From Armillaria gallica (taxonomy: Eukaryota; Basidiomycota; Agaricomycetes; Agaricales; Physalacriaceae): a DNA stretch of 64,000 bases. Below the pieces are notes generated by a model. The model made no database searches. It saw nothing but the letters and a program-made list of their open reading frames with translations, and was not told the DNA's origin. This document shows, piece after piece, positions 10,632-22,565 of the stretch. Both the position numbers and the translations under genes were made by a program. Positions within the stretch are counted from its first letter, which is position 1; every line of letters starts with the position of its first letter. Location of the stretch: assembly GCA_037576215.1 (NCBI GenBank), contig JBANDB010000001.1, positions 2,542,001 to 2,606,000 on the forward strand, read 5' to 3'.

Positions 10632-13600
10632 ATGCCGAACGAAATGAGGGACCTGACTAGTAACCCAGGCTCAAAGGAACCAGGTGAAGGCGACCACTAT
10701 TCAACAGTGAGAAGCGAAGGCAATCATTGTTCAGCGGTGCCAGCCCAACCTACTGCCTCTTTACGAGACGGCACCTTTGCAGAAAGCACCTCCCATTCCA
10801 CGACCAACCAGAAAGCCGCAGGACAGGAAGCTGCTAGCGCCCAGGCAGTGAAAAGGGGGCATCAGGTAGCTTTTATTGAAGAAGTACCTGACAACAAGGA
10901 CATTATGAGTTTCATAATGAACAAGAACGCTAAATTAATACCCCCTTTAGAAACTGCAGTGACCTCACCAACGGTAGTCGAGCCCCCAAGGGTCGATGTG
11001 AAGGTTAAAGAGGCCCCGCAACTCTCGCACACTTATACAAGCAGAGAGACCTATAATGAATGGCTTAAACCATTCAGGACTGAGTGGACTCTATGCGGAG
11101 TAGTAGAAGTGCATACAGAGTCGGAGGCCAAAGCAATCCTAAAGAATTGGATTCACAAGGTGCATGCAGGGGAGGTAGTTGACTCAATGATCGAAGCAAT
11201 GAGGGGGATGGAGCAAATTGATGTGCTTTGGTGGCTTGAAGAACTACGACAGCTGAAGCAATATATCAGCATGCTAAGCGGGAAGGGGAAGGACCTGGTC
11301 ATTCCCGTCATACTCGGAGCACCAGGAACCATTCCCAAAATCTCCACAGCTGCGTTGGTAGATAGTGGATGCACCAGTAGTGCCATCAACCAAAAGTTCG
11401 TAGAACAGTACAACATCCTGACTCGAGCGACTGCAGCACCAATCCCGGTCTATAATGCTGACGGAACCAAGAACCAAGGAGGATCAATTACTAAATATGC
11501 TGAGATCGAGCTCAAAATCGGGGATCATTCAGAACGAATAGATCTAGCCATAACAGATCTCGGTGATAAACAGATCTTCCTCGGTCACGATTGGTTAGCC
11601 CGGCATAATCTGATCATCAATTGGAAGACAGGAGGATTAACGTTTGCGCGATGTGAATGCCACAAGAACCCATTCGTATTACCTGATGCAGATCCCGACG
11701 ACAAGTGGGACGAAGAACTGGAGGAGGGAGACACCATTCTCGCCATAGACTTCACGTGGGCCATTCTCATACACACTCATCATGCCAATGACTTAGCTGC
11801 CGTGGCCAACGCAGGCAAGGAGACCAAGACATTCGAAGAGATGGTCCCAGAGTGGTGTCGAGATTTTAATGATCTATTCACCAAAGACAACTTCGACGAA
11901 CTCCCTGAACCAAAGACATGGGACCACACTATTGAACTCACTCCAAGCGCAAGCGCCAATCTCAATTGTAAGGTCTACCCTCTTAATCGAAACGAACAAG
12001 CAGAACTTGACAAGTTCTTGGACGAGAACCTTTTGAGCAGATGGATACGACCCTCCAAGTCGCCCATGGCTTCACCTTTCTTCTTTGTCAAGAAAAAGGA
12101 TGGCAAGCTGCGACCAGTACAAGATTATCGGAAGCTCAACGAAATGACGATTAAAAACTGTTATCCGCTTCCCCTCATCTCGGAACTGATGGACAAGTTA
12201 CGGGGCGCCAAGTACTTCTCCAAACTCAATGTTTGATGGGGCTATAACAATGTACGCATCAAGAGTGGTGACGAGTGGAAGGTGGCATTCAGAACTAATT
12301 GAGGGTTGTTTGAACCCACGGTTATGTTCTTCAGGCTCACCAATTCACCCGCCACCTTCCAGTGGATGATGAATGACATCTTCAAAGACCTCATTGCATC
12401 AGGCTCCATCACAGTCTATCTCAATGATATCCTGATTATGTCCAAGACCAGGGAGGAGCATTGTCGCATCATGCGCAAGGTTCTAAGACTCCTCCAAAAG
12501 AACAAGCTATTCCTTAAAGCGGAGAAATGCGAGTTCGAAACCTTGGAAACAGAGTACCTTGGAGTCATCATCAGTGAAGGAAGCATCCAAATGGACCCAG
12601 TCAAAATCACAGGAATCACGGAGTGGCCTGTGCCAGTCAAGAAAGTACAACTCCAGTTGTTCTTAGGCTTTACCAATTTCTACCAACATTTCATCAAAGG
12701 GTACAGCAAGGTCATTAAACCAATGACCCAGCTGACAGGAAACGATCCATGGAAATGGGGAAAAGCGCAACAGGACACATTCGAAGAGTTGAAAAGATTG
12801 CTGGCCGAAGAAGTAGTACTGGCAATACCCATGGAGGAAGGAAGGTTCTGCGTAGAGGCGGACACAAGTGAGGGAGAAATAGGCACTGTATTGTCACAGG
12901 AACAGGATGGAAAATGGCGCCCAGTCGCATTTCTATCCAAGTCCCTCACAGTTACAGAACGAAATTATGAAATTTACGACAAAGAACTGCTGGCAATCAT
13001 GCTAGCCCTGGACGAGTGGAGGCACTACCTAATGGGTGTGGCTCAGGACTTCGAGATATGGACAGATCACCAAAATCTGCAGTATTTCTGAAAGCCCCAA
13101 AAGCTCAACTGACGCCAAGCGCGTTGGGTAACTGAGCTTGCTGAATACCATTTCTCACTACACCACAAACCGGGACCAGCAAACAAGAAGGCTGACCTAC
13201 TAAGCTGACGAGCAGATCACAAACAAGGAAAGGAGGACAACGATGAAGTTATAGTCCTCAAACCCGAGCACTTCCGGGCACTAGTCATGCCCACGATTGA
13301 GGAAATCCACACCAAGATCAAGCAAGCCACACTCAACCACCACCAATGGGACAAGAATGTTTCCACGTCTCTCAACCATGATCGAGGGATGAAGCTAGAT
13401 AATGGGTTAATCTATTATGATTTCTGTATCTATATTCCCCAAGACCATGTGTTACGAGGAGAGATCATTGCAATACATCATGACCACATCACGGCAGGAC
13501 ACCCCGGCATTGAAAAGACTAAAGAACTCGTCTTACGAGAATATTGATGGCCAAGAATGAAGAAGGACATAGAGACCTACATCCGCGCTTGCGAAACGTG

Positions 13601-14915
13601 TCAACGAACCAAGTTGAGCATGCAAGCAAAAGCAGTGCCCCTTCATCCCAACGCCATACTCTCCTGACCCTGGACACATATCTCCATCGATATGGTCACT
13701 GGTTTACCTAAAAACAATGGTTTTGATGCGATCTTAATGATCGTTGACCGCTTCTCCAAGGAAATCATACCAATCGCATGTACAACAGAGATGTCATCGG
13801 AAGGGTGGGCCAAAATCCTACACGATGAAGTATATGCCAAACATGGGATGCCCCAGGTCGTCATCTCTGACCGAGGCACCGTGTTTGTATCCAAGTTCAT
13901 GAAAGACCTTTATGACTTGCTCCAAATCAAGGCAAACGTATCCACCGCCTATCACCCACAGACTGATGGACAGACTGAGCGAGTTAATCAGGAGGTTGAA
14001 AAATACCTCCGGATCTTTGTCAATCACCTCCAAAATGACTGGGTCGAGTGGCTCTCCCTTGCAGCCTTCGCTCATAACAACCACACCCATTCTGCTATGG
14101 GCAAAAGTCTCTTCAAGATTAACTACGGCTATAATGCTGAACTTCTCCCAGGCACAAAACCCCGAGCACCCTTCAGAACACCGGCCTCAACCACATTCGT
14201 TTCACAGATGCAGAAAATCCATGCTGAAGCAAAGCAAGCACTCAAGAAAGCCACCGACCAGATGAAAGCCCAATACAACAAAAAGAAATGACCTGCAGTT
14301 GAATATCAAGTAGGAGACAAGGTTTGGCTCGACACGACCAACCTCAATCTCCCACATCCCAAGAAAAAACTCGCAGACAAGCGAACAGGCCCATTCCCCA
14401 TCATCGCAAAGGTTGGAGCATCAGCATATAAATTAAAGCTCCCAACAACCTGGCATATCCATCCAGTATTCAATGAAATACTCCTCACTCCTTATACTCC
14501 ACCTGCATTCCCTAACCAAGAGCAACCACCTCCGCCACCACCAGACCTTGTGGATGGCGAAGAACACTACGAAGTGGAAAAGGTTCTCGACAGCAGGGAA
14601 CGCAAGATCAGAGGAAAGGCCAGGGAGCCGTGGCACTGGGTCACAGATTACTTCGTCAAGTGGAAGGGCTATGGACCAGAGTCGAACAGTTGGGTACGGG
14701 AGGATAACATGGACGCCGAAGAACTCGTTGACGAATACCTCACAGAAAAAGTGAATCGTACCAAGCATGAGACAGGAGATTGGCAATCCTATATGGACCC
14801 ATTCACCAGACGAAAAGTTTGGTATGACCAACAGCTAGACTGGGATTGGCTTGGTGGCAATGACGACCCTTTGACAGACATGAAATCGCCGTTCAAACCA
14901 ACAGAAATACCATGA
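10632..14915 (+). pseudogene. Pol of E1: protease, RT, RNase H, integrase, chromodomain
   Basis: The polyprotein copies the element RNA and integrates the cDNA. In one frame, without any shift over 4.28 kb, come: an N-terminal linker; aspartic protease LVDSGCTSS (DSG at 11361-11369); RT ([20 protein letters not shown], then VYLNDILIM at about 12414); RNase H ([25 protein letters not shown]); integrase with HHCC finger (13477-13610) and DDE core ([25 protein letters not shown]); a C-terminal chromodomain (14556-14735, EHYEVEKVLDSR, VKWKGYGPESNSW) and a short tail. Eight in-frame stops at 12234, 12300, 13089, 13110, 13206, 13545, 13665 and 14289 are all TGA. The RT catalytic YLDD is YLND. The chromodomain normally steers integration to marked chromatin. 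Confidence 0.93.
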
Positions 14916-15118
14916 CGACATGAAAAAGTTTACCAGATTTACCTCTTCCACATCCACCTGATAATGAAATTCCTCCTCCTCGTTCAGGCCCTTGCATATA
15001 GGGAACAAAGAAAGGAGGATCGCAGCCATTGAGGCAGAGGCACTAACGTTGTGTCCAGGCATTGTGAGAAAGTAATGATGGGGTTGAAGCTAACAGCAGT
15101 TGGGACACCTGCCTTAAC

Positions 15119-15128
15119 AGGGGGGTAA
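15119..15128 (+). promoter_or_regulatory. Polypurine tract of E1
   Basis: AGGGGGGTAA (purine run plus TAA) directly precedes the TG of the 3' LTR. The equivalent G-run plus TAA precedes the 3' LTRs of E2 and E4, as expected for the plus-strand primer. Confidence 0.75.
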
Positions 15129-15551
15129 TGTTACGATTTATTCATTTCTTTACCTAAGTGCCTCTTATCTTATCTTATCTTTGGCACTTACTCTTATCTT
15201 ATCTTTAGATCTGCAACTTCACGGAAGTCTTCATAAATCTTCACATCGACACATCGTCACACTCGCCTGACATGTACTTTTCTCGGTTACCGTGTACTTG
15301 GCTTATTCACTTTCTAACACGGTACCCTCATCTTAGTACCCATTACAGACCCTCACTTTAGTATATAAGTAGTGTACTCAAAGCTGTATATTCCCTAGCT
15401 TTGAGCTAACATTTATTCATACCGAAACACATTCCTTCTCGCTAAGCGCTATTAAGTTAGTCTTGATCGCCAATCATCACAGGACTAGTTGGTGACTGTA
15501 TGAACACGATACAGCCAACTATTTACCCTTGATTGGAGTTTGGGTCTTACA
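15129..15551 (+). repeat. E1 3' LTR, complete (423 bp)
   Basis: Begins TGTTACGATTT and ends GGGTCTTACA. It carries a GATA-motif cluster in U3, a TATA box (TATATAAGTA) and the AGCTTTGAGCTAA word. It is longer than the E2 LTR (379 bp) and shorter than that of E4 (468 bp), so the copies belong to different subfamilies. Confidence 0.92.
15164..15206 (-). promoter_or_regulatory. Cluster of GATA-factor motifs in LTR U3
   Basis: About five TTATC/GATAA units in 43 bp (AGATAAGATAAG on the minus strand) match the WGATAR site bound by fungal GATA factors. The same cluster stands in the LTRs of E2 (18829-18867, 27582-27616) and, reduced, E4 (50074-50110). Confidence 0.5.
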
Positions 15552-17950
15552 GAAAGTAAGCACCCATCAGAGTTGCTCTGGATCCATACTTCTCCCCATT
15601 ACACAGATCCTCCTCAGGGTTGGCTTAGCTCTCCATGTGGTGATGGATCTCCTGGTCGCCATATCACTTTGTTATTATCTCCACAACAGTCACATGGGAG
15701 TCAAACGGTACGAGATTCCACACTGAGATGCAGCCAAACTGATCAGAAGAAAAATGATATTACAGCACCAACATGATGATTAATAGGCTCATGGTCTATG
15801 CCATTCATACTGGTCTTATAACTGTGTAGGGGCATACCATCTTCCTATGTTATTGTTTGAGTAACGAATTCATCTCTAGGGTTGTGGATATCTTTGTCCT
15901 TGACTTTGTGGGTTACTCTATCATTCCTAGGTTCAATCATACACTGACCTTGGAGCTTCTCAGAACAGAGCTTACCCTGACAATCTCATATATATAGCTC
16001 TCTATCTGATCGTTGCAAACTGTATGTGCAGCCTGTCTATTCCATGTTCTTGAGCTAAAACACATGCCATCCCAAGTATATTCAAACTCCTTTCTTGCTT
16101 TGTTTGTTGCATCATTCTCCATGCAAACTGTCTGTCCTAATGATTTCACTTCAGGTTGAATGCCTGTAGACCTACTAAGCTGATCCATGAGAGCATTTTA
16201 ACTGGCATCAACATGTTGAGTCTCCCCACCTCTAATGCCCATGATAAGTCCTTGAAGATGCTACGAGGATCAACACGGACAACTCGGTACTGCGCTCCTG
16301 CTTGTTTTTGATCCTCATGCTGATCTATGATTAGTGACACATTGATATTAATATCTCATCCACTGTGGAGACCATGGGACATAGGGATGAGGACATTTCT
16401 GTGAGTGCTTGTATAGTAACCTTGCTTATTGACCTTGCTCATTCTAATCACAGACAGACTCCAGTTCCAAAGTGGCAAGCTTATGAAAGAGAGAGGAAAT
16501 GGACATGTAATGTGTTATCTATTTTCTTAAAATTTGTCTCATCTGCCACTGTGCTCTGGCTTATCATCTTTGCTTGTTTACATATCTATTGTTACTGCTG
16601 CTGCTTGCTTTTACAATGTGAAGCACATCCTGATTTTGATGCAAAGTGTGCAATGGGCTTTGCCTTGGGTTGAAGATAGCCCATTAGACTCAATTGCAAT
16701 TTTTCGGGCCAGCATCCTGCACTCGGGCAGCATCAGCACATCTCTTTGAAGTAAGGTGGTGGTTATACAAGTTCATGAGACCTGTGGGACCTAGACTGAT
16801 ATGCTGTTGGCATCTTGGACAGACCACATGATCTTCATTGATGAATTCTATTGGTGATGTCAGATTGTTTATATTATGTGTTTGAAGCTAATAGATCATT
16901 CAGTATCCTGAGATGCAAACTGAACCAGAATATCAAGAACTGTACCTGTGGAAAGGCCATGGCAGTTGGTATCAAGCACACACTAGGGATTACTAATGAA
17001 AATTGTTTCTATCCACCTTTTTACACGTGTAATAATGTTCATTTAAAATTGTATGGGCTGTAAACTCATATTTTGGCCTAATCAATGTCCTTCCAGTGAG
17101 TTCTGGCAACACTTGTGTAACTATTATCGTTTGGTGTGTCAAAATATCTGACACAATCTCATTGTGCAGTATCTTTAGCTGACTACGCGTTGAATGCCCT
17201 TTCGGTGTGGCAGCTTTGTTGACCCTGGTTTCCTGTATGCCATAAGGGATAGGAGTATCACAAACATAGCTGGCATGCTGAAGAGACTCTGTGCATGCAA
17301 GCTAGAAATGCAACAGCATCAAAGACACTAATCACACCCACACCTAACATTACACACACAAACCCTCAAGTTTGTGGGGGATTCTGATGTGATAGAAGCA
17401 GATAGAAATGGGATACCAAGCTCTCAGAATATAAGATAAATAGTCTCTCATAGACAGACAACGATACAGACCTATTGATGGAAGGGAGGGACAGTCTGTA
17501 TGTAGTCTGTTGCTTAATCAGGCCATCTGCCTTGCAACCTGGTTATTACTGATTTGATGGAAAGCTGGAAGCACGTAGCTGATTTATTCAGGGTCTTGGG
17601 ACGTATTTGAAAGGTACATAATGCTATAAATTCACGATATAAAGTCTCTTATTTTATAAAATGAATTTATTATGAAGGGAAAAGTTGTACATGCATTATT
17701 TTCTGTCCAGATGTGCTGACCAGCTTGGAATCAGCACTCTAAACTTGCCGCTGGTATCCTCAAATGCGATTTGGTTTGGCACAGTGCTGATAGATGGCAA
17801 TCAAATTATGTCATGCTTTGTAATAACACAGTTGCAAGTAAACCCCCCTGCATTAAACAATAGACTATAGGATAAACATGTATAGCAGTAGTGCACGTCA
17901 AGTATCTAGATTTCTCTAAGTCCAAAGGCTTTTAATAACAAGAGAAGCGA
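15552..17950. other. AT-rich repeat-like DNA without supported genes
   Basis: About 2.4 kb between E1 and the repeat tract before E2. Frames are short (the longest is about 100 codons at 16365-16673) and contain no motif I recognise. Scattered intron-like words and a low GC content suggest an old transposon or a dead gene, but nothing specific can be named. Confidence 0.4.
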
Positions 17951-18119
17951 CAGTTGTCACTGGGCCTCAAGGCAAGGTGTAGTACAATACACACAATGTC
18001 CAGAGACACACACAAAACCCTCACAAAGTCTAGAGTGACACATGGAATGACCTCAAATGACTTGAAACACACAACACACGGCTCAAAGCTTCATGCTCCA
18101 AGCAGAAACACTTCACAAG

Positions 18120-18330
18120 ACCTTCCACTAAAGCCACAGGATTCAAACCTACATGCTCAAGCTTCCCAACCAATTGTAGATCCACAGTGTTCTAACCTAT
18201 GCGATCCAGAGACACAAAACCTTATAAAACCCTGTCTGCAAGCCACAGGGTTTGAACCTATGCCACTTGGGAAATATATACCCTCAAGTGAGCACTAATC
18301 AAGCCAAAGGGTTTGAACCTCTGCCACCTG
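18120..18330. repeat. Degenerate direct repeats around GCCACAGGGTTTGAACCT
   Basis: Four related units (near 18133, 18180, 18239 and 18301) each carry CCA-A-GG-TT-AACCT followed by ATGCCA or similar, spaced about 47-62 bp. The GGTTTGAACC core is palindrome-like and resembles a tRNA T-arm/B box read on either strand. No coding role is seen. Confidence 0.4.
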
Positions 18331-18519
18331 TAGTGCCTCACATTACAAGAAACCCTCAAAGCACAAGAGTGTGTCCTCAATGACACTAAACTCTTCTTCT
18401 CAGGTTAGAGCACAAGTCACCCAACCAATTAACAGTCACACAAGTGCCACATTAGCTTTCTATGCCTCATGCACAACTCAATTCACTCGATATGATATCA
18501 ATTCTAGGTATATTCTCTC

Positions 18520-18898
18520 TGTAAGACCTGACATCCAATCAAGAGTAAACAATCAGCTGTATCATGTTTGTACAGTCACTGATTGGTCTTATGATGAAAG
18601 GACTTCAAGACTAAGTGGTTTAAGCACTTAGCGAGAATGAATGTGTTTTGGTATAAATAAACATTAGCTCAAAGCTAGAGAATATACAGCTTGAGCTACA
18701 GTACTTATATACTAAAATGAGGGGTCTAATAATAAGTGCATCGTTGCAAGAAAGAAGCAGGAATGACACAAGGTGAATGGTGGTGACTGTATCACAAGTC
18801 ATGGCTCCATGGAGTTGCAGATCCTAAGGATAAGATAAGATAAGCACCAAAGATAAGATAAGAGATGCTTAGATAAAGAAAATGAATAAATCGTAACA
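18520..18898 (-). repeat. E2 3' LTR (379 bp)
   Basis: On the plus strand it runs from TGTAAGACCT to CGTAACA. It contains the TATA word (TACTTATATA on plus), the AGCTTTGAGCTAA word and a GATA cluster at 18829-18867. Confidence 0.92.
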
Positions 18899-18933
18899 TT
18901 ACCCCCTTGTTAAGGCAGGCATCCTGACTGCTG

Positions 18934-21243
18934 TTATGGTATGCTGTCTGGTTCAAAGGGCGATTTAGTGTCCATTGAAGGATTGTTGTGGGCCCCTAGT
19001 AACTCCCAGAGCTTGTCTTCATCATACCACACTTTCCTGCCTGTTCGTGGATCTGTGTAGGACTGCCAATTTGCTGGCTTATTGATGACTCTGTCTACAT
19101 GCTCAGTGAGGAACTCTTTGATCAGTTCATTGGCATCCATATTGTCTTCCCATATCCAGCTGTTCGATTCTGGTCCATAGCCTTTCCATTTTATGAAGTA
19201 ATCTGTGACTGAGCACCATGGTTTCCCAGCTTTTCCTCTAACCTTGCGATGTCTGCTGTTAAGAACCTTTTCAACCTCATAATGTTCAGCACCGTCAACT
19301 AGATCTGGTGGTGGCAGTGGTGGTTGTTCTTGGTTTGGGAATGTGGGTGGTGTGTATGGGGTGAGGAGTGCTTCATTGAAAGTTGGATGGATATGCCAAT
19401 TGGTAGGGAGTTTGAGAGTGTATGCTGAGGCTCCCTTTTTCATGACAATTATGAATGGACCTGTTCATTTGTCTGTGAGCTTTTTCTTTGGTTGTGGGAG
19501 GTGAAGATTGGTCATATTGAGCCAAACCTTGTCTCCTATTTGATACTCAACTGCTGGATGCTTCTTTTTGTTGTATTGGGCTTTCATCTGGTCTGCAGCC
19601 TATTCGAGTGATTGCTTGGCTGCGGCATGGATTTCTTGCATCTTGGAGAAAAACATCATGGAAGCTGGGGTCCTGAAGGGTGTTTGGGGCTTGGCTTCTG
19701 GTAGGACATAGGCGTTGTAACCATAATTGACCTTAAAAGGACTCATGCCGGTGGCTGAGTGGGTGTGGTTATTGTGAGCGAATGCAGTGAGCAATAGCCA
19801 TTCTACCCAGTCATTTTGGAGATGGTTAACAAAGATTCAAAGGTATTTTTCAACCTCCTGATTGACTTGTTCTGTTTGCCCATCCATCTGAGGGTGAAAG
19901 GCGGTGGATGCGTTAGCCTTGATCTGGAGCAAGTGTAGAGGTCTTTCATAAACTTGGAGATGAATACAGTGCCCCGGTCAGAGATGACCACTTGTGGCAT
20001 CCCGTGCTTGGCATATACTTTGTTCACGTAGAATCTTGGCCCACCCTTCCAATGACAGCTCTGTGGAACATGCAATAGGAATGATTTCTTTTGAGAAGTG
20101 GTCCATGATCATGAGGATAGCATCGTAGCCATTGCACATAGGTAAACCAGTGACCATATCAATGGAGATGTGGGTCCATGGTCAGGGAGGGATGGTGTTG
20201 GGATGAAGTGGTGCTGCTTTTGCTTGAGTGCTCGACTTGGTTCATCTCACAAGCGCGAATATAGGCTTCTATGTCTTTCTTCATCTTGGGCCACCAATAC
20301 TCTTGCAATATGAGTTCTTTGGTTTTCTCAACGCCTGGGTGCCCTGTGGTGATGTGGTTGTGAGATCTTGCAATGATTTCTCCTATAGTGCATGATCTTG
20401 GGGAACATAGATTCAGTTATCATAGTAGATTAGTCCATCCTCTATTTTCATTCCTTGGTCATGGTTGAGGGATCTGGAGACATTCTTGTCCCATCAGTGG
20501 TGGTCAAGCGTGGCGCATTTGACCATTGTTTGTATCTCTTCTATCATGGGCATGATCATTGCCCAGAAATGCTCTGGTTTAAGAACTACGATTTCGTTGT
20601 TATCTTCTTTGCCTTGTTTGTGGTCTGCCCTTTGGCTAAGCAGGTCAGCTTTCTTATTTGCTGTGCCTGGTTTGTGGTGAAGAGAGAAGTGGTATTTGGC
20701 TAGTTCAGTTACCCAATGCACTTGTTGGTGGTTTAGTTTTTGGGGTTTTCAGAAGTACTGAAGATTCTGATGATCTGTCCAGATTTCAAAATCCTGAGCT
20801 GCTCCCATGAGGTAGTGTCTCCATTCGTCAAGGGTGAGCATGATTGCGAGTAGTTCCTTGTCATAAATTTCATAATTTCATTTGGTAACAGTGAGGGATT
20901 TGGATAGAAATGCGACTGGACGCCATTTTCCATCTTGTTCTTATGATAAAACTGCACCTATTGCCCCCTTGCTAGCATCCACTTCTATGCGGAATTGGCC
21001 TCCCTCCATTGGTATGGCTAGTACCACCTCTTCAGCCAAGAGTCTTTTCAACTCATCGAAAGTGCCTTGTTGTGCTGTTCCCCATTTCCATGGATCGTTC
21101 CCTGTAAGTTGAGTCATGGGTTTGACAACCTTGCTATATCCTTTTATGAACCATTGATAGAAGTTGGTAAAGCCTAGGAACAGCTGTAACTGTTGTTTCT
21201 TTGCTGGGACCAGCCATTCTATTATGCCTTGGATTTTGACCAG
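18934..21243 (-). pseudogene. E2 pol, 3' part (RT end, RNase H, integrase, chromodomain)
   Basis: Read from 21243 downward: LFLGFTNFYQWFIKGYSKV (RT thumb), RNase H around 20880-20500 (HWVTELAKYHFSLHHKPG), the integrase finger and core ([28 protein letters not shown]), then an intact terminal frame at 19443-18934. That frame holds the chromodomain (AEHYEVEKVLNSRHRKVRG, IKWKGYGPESNSW) and a family tail ending at 18934. Several frame changes and stops interrupt the integrase. A TGA before KPQKLN is at the same codon as in E1. Confidence 0.88.
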
Positions 21244-22565
21244 TGATGAACCTATAGACTCCTGTGGGCAGAAAACACAAGACCTGTAACAGCGAGTGTA
21301 ACCAAACACAGAATCTGAAGGCAGGTTCTAGTGAGTCTAGTCTTGCACCTCTGTGTGATGACTGTAGCTTCTGGTGATGTAGTGAAGTATTGCTACGCTT
21401 TGTTATGATTCTCTGAAGGCTGTTCAGAGGCTCAAAGTATGTACATGAACTTTCCTGGAAGGGAAAAGATGCATAAACATGGGTGTATGCTGAGTGGGGG
21501 TGACCTAGATGCAGCATGAACTATGTGGTGTCTGAATCCTAGCTATGGTTCCAGTAGAATCTATTGTCCTATGCTCACGTGCTTTCTTTAGGGAAATGCA
21601 GAGATGGAGCTGGCTTGTCTAGAGAAACTTGAATTAGTATCGTTCCTAACTTATAGGAACAGTATGCTATTGGTGTTAGAGACTAAAAGTTTGGAATCCT
21701 AGCTATGGATTACCCTTTGAAGTCTTCAGGTATGCGAATTTATGAGATGAGAATGACAAAACAAGGCGGTTTTTTTAGGATATCCTTATTTGTGTTTTGG
21801 ATGAGAGGATGTGAATCAAGTTATTCAACACTTGGTAGCTAGCAAGTTTTGAGAAACTTCGCAAAGTGTTATATCTCTTAAGAATGTAGAGATATTAACT
21901 TTAATTCATGTGTATTGGGTGGTATGTGTGGTGTATGTATCCTCTATGGAGAATTGTTCTCCTCTATCTACAGTCCCTCAGTTTTTATACTACAGATTTG
22001 TACTTGCTAAGTAAGTGAACTTTTACCTTGGCTTGATAACCGCAGTACATGATTTGTGAGCATAGCGAACTATTTGTAACTGTAGTCCACTATACTGTGT
22101 GCTACTCTACTGTGCATACTTATTAAAAGTTCATGTAGCCTAATAAAGCTATGGAAGGTTTACTAATTTACTTACTACTTACTCAGCCATAGTTAATGGC
22201 TCACTAATCTCTACTATATTTCTAAGCTGTAAAGGCATATCCATATGGCCTCTTGAGAATCCGTAGCTAAGCATAGCCTACACATAGTTAAACCACATGA
22301 CCATATGGCTCTGTCCACATGCAAAGGCCTAGAATAATGATGCATGTCTAATTTACTGTGAAAGGATTGGCAATCAATGTGCCTGGAGGCACAATGACTC
22401 ATGGATATTGAAGTGAAAGTTCATGTGGAGTGGGAGATTTAAGATGATTCGACCTGTGCCAGACTTGCAATGTTTGGTTTACTGAAAGTCCACATGAGGG
22501 AGATAGGCAATAAATTGTAAGTGGTGTCCATGATTTCAGAGCACACAGAGCCTAGAGGCTCATCA
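21244..22565 (+). mobile_element. S1: solo-LTR-like insertion inside E2 RT
   Basis: Begins TGATGAACCT and ends AGGCTCATCA (inverted 10-bp ends, TG...CA). It interrupts the RT codons between ICMDP and VKI. It is flanked by CCAG (21240-21243) and CCGG (22566-22569); allowing one G-to-A change at the CpG, this is a 4-bp target duplication. No coding frame. It is shorter than S4 because the CTAGAAATTGTGG minisatellite part is absent. Confidence 0.7.

Larger units (their letters stand above)
7205..15551 (+). mobile_element. E1: chromoviral Ty3/gypsy LTR retrotransposon, decayed
   Basis: Order: truncated 5' LTR (7205-7430), self-priming site, gag, pol with protease-RT-RNase H-integrase-chromodomain, polypurine tract, complete 3' LTR (15129-15551, TG...CA). 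The two LTRs align without gaps over 224 bp with six differences, all transitions in CpG-derived dinucleotides. The 5' LTR lacks its first about 200 bp, so no target duplication can be tested. The domain order with a C-terminal chromodomain places it among fungal chromoviruses; self-priming suggests the Tf1/sushi branch. Pol keeps one open frame apart from eight TGA codons, so the copy cannot be active. Confidence 0.93.

Noticed and set aside
10632..14915. TGA recoded as an amino acid in E1 (stop-codon reassignment)
   Set aside because: All-TGA stops could suggest recoding, but host genes in the window end in TGA, related copies have Arg or Trp there, and CpG decay explains the pattern.
17954..18298. 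114-codon plus-strand frame as a gene
   Set aside because: It is composed of the local direct repeats and has no protein-like pattern or splice sites.
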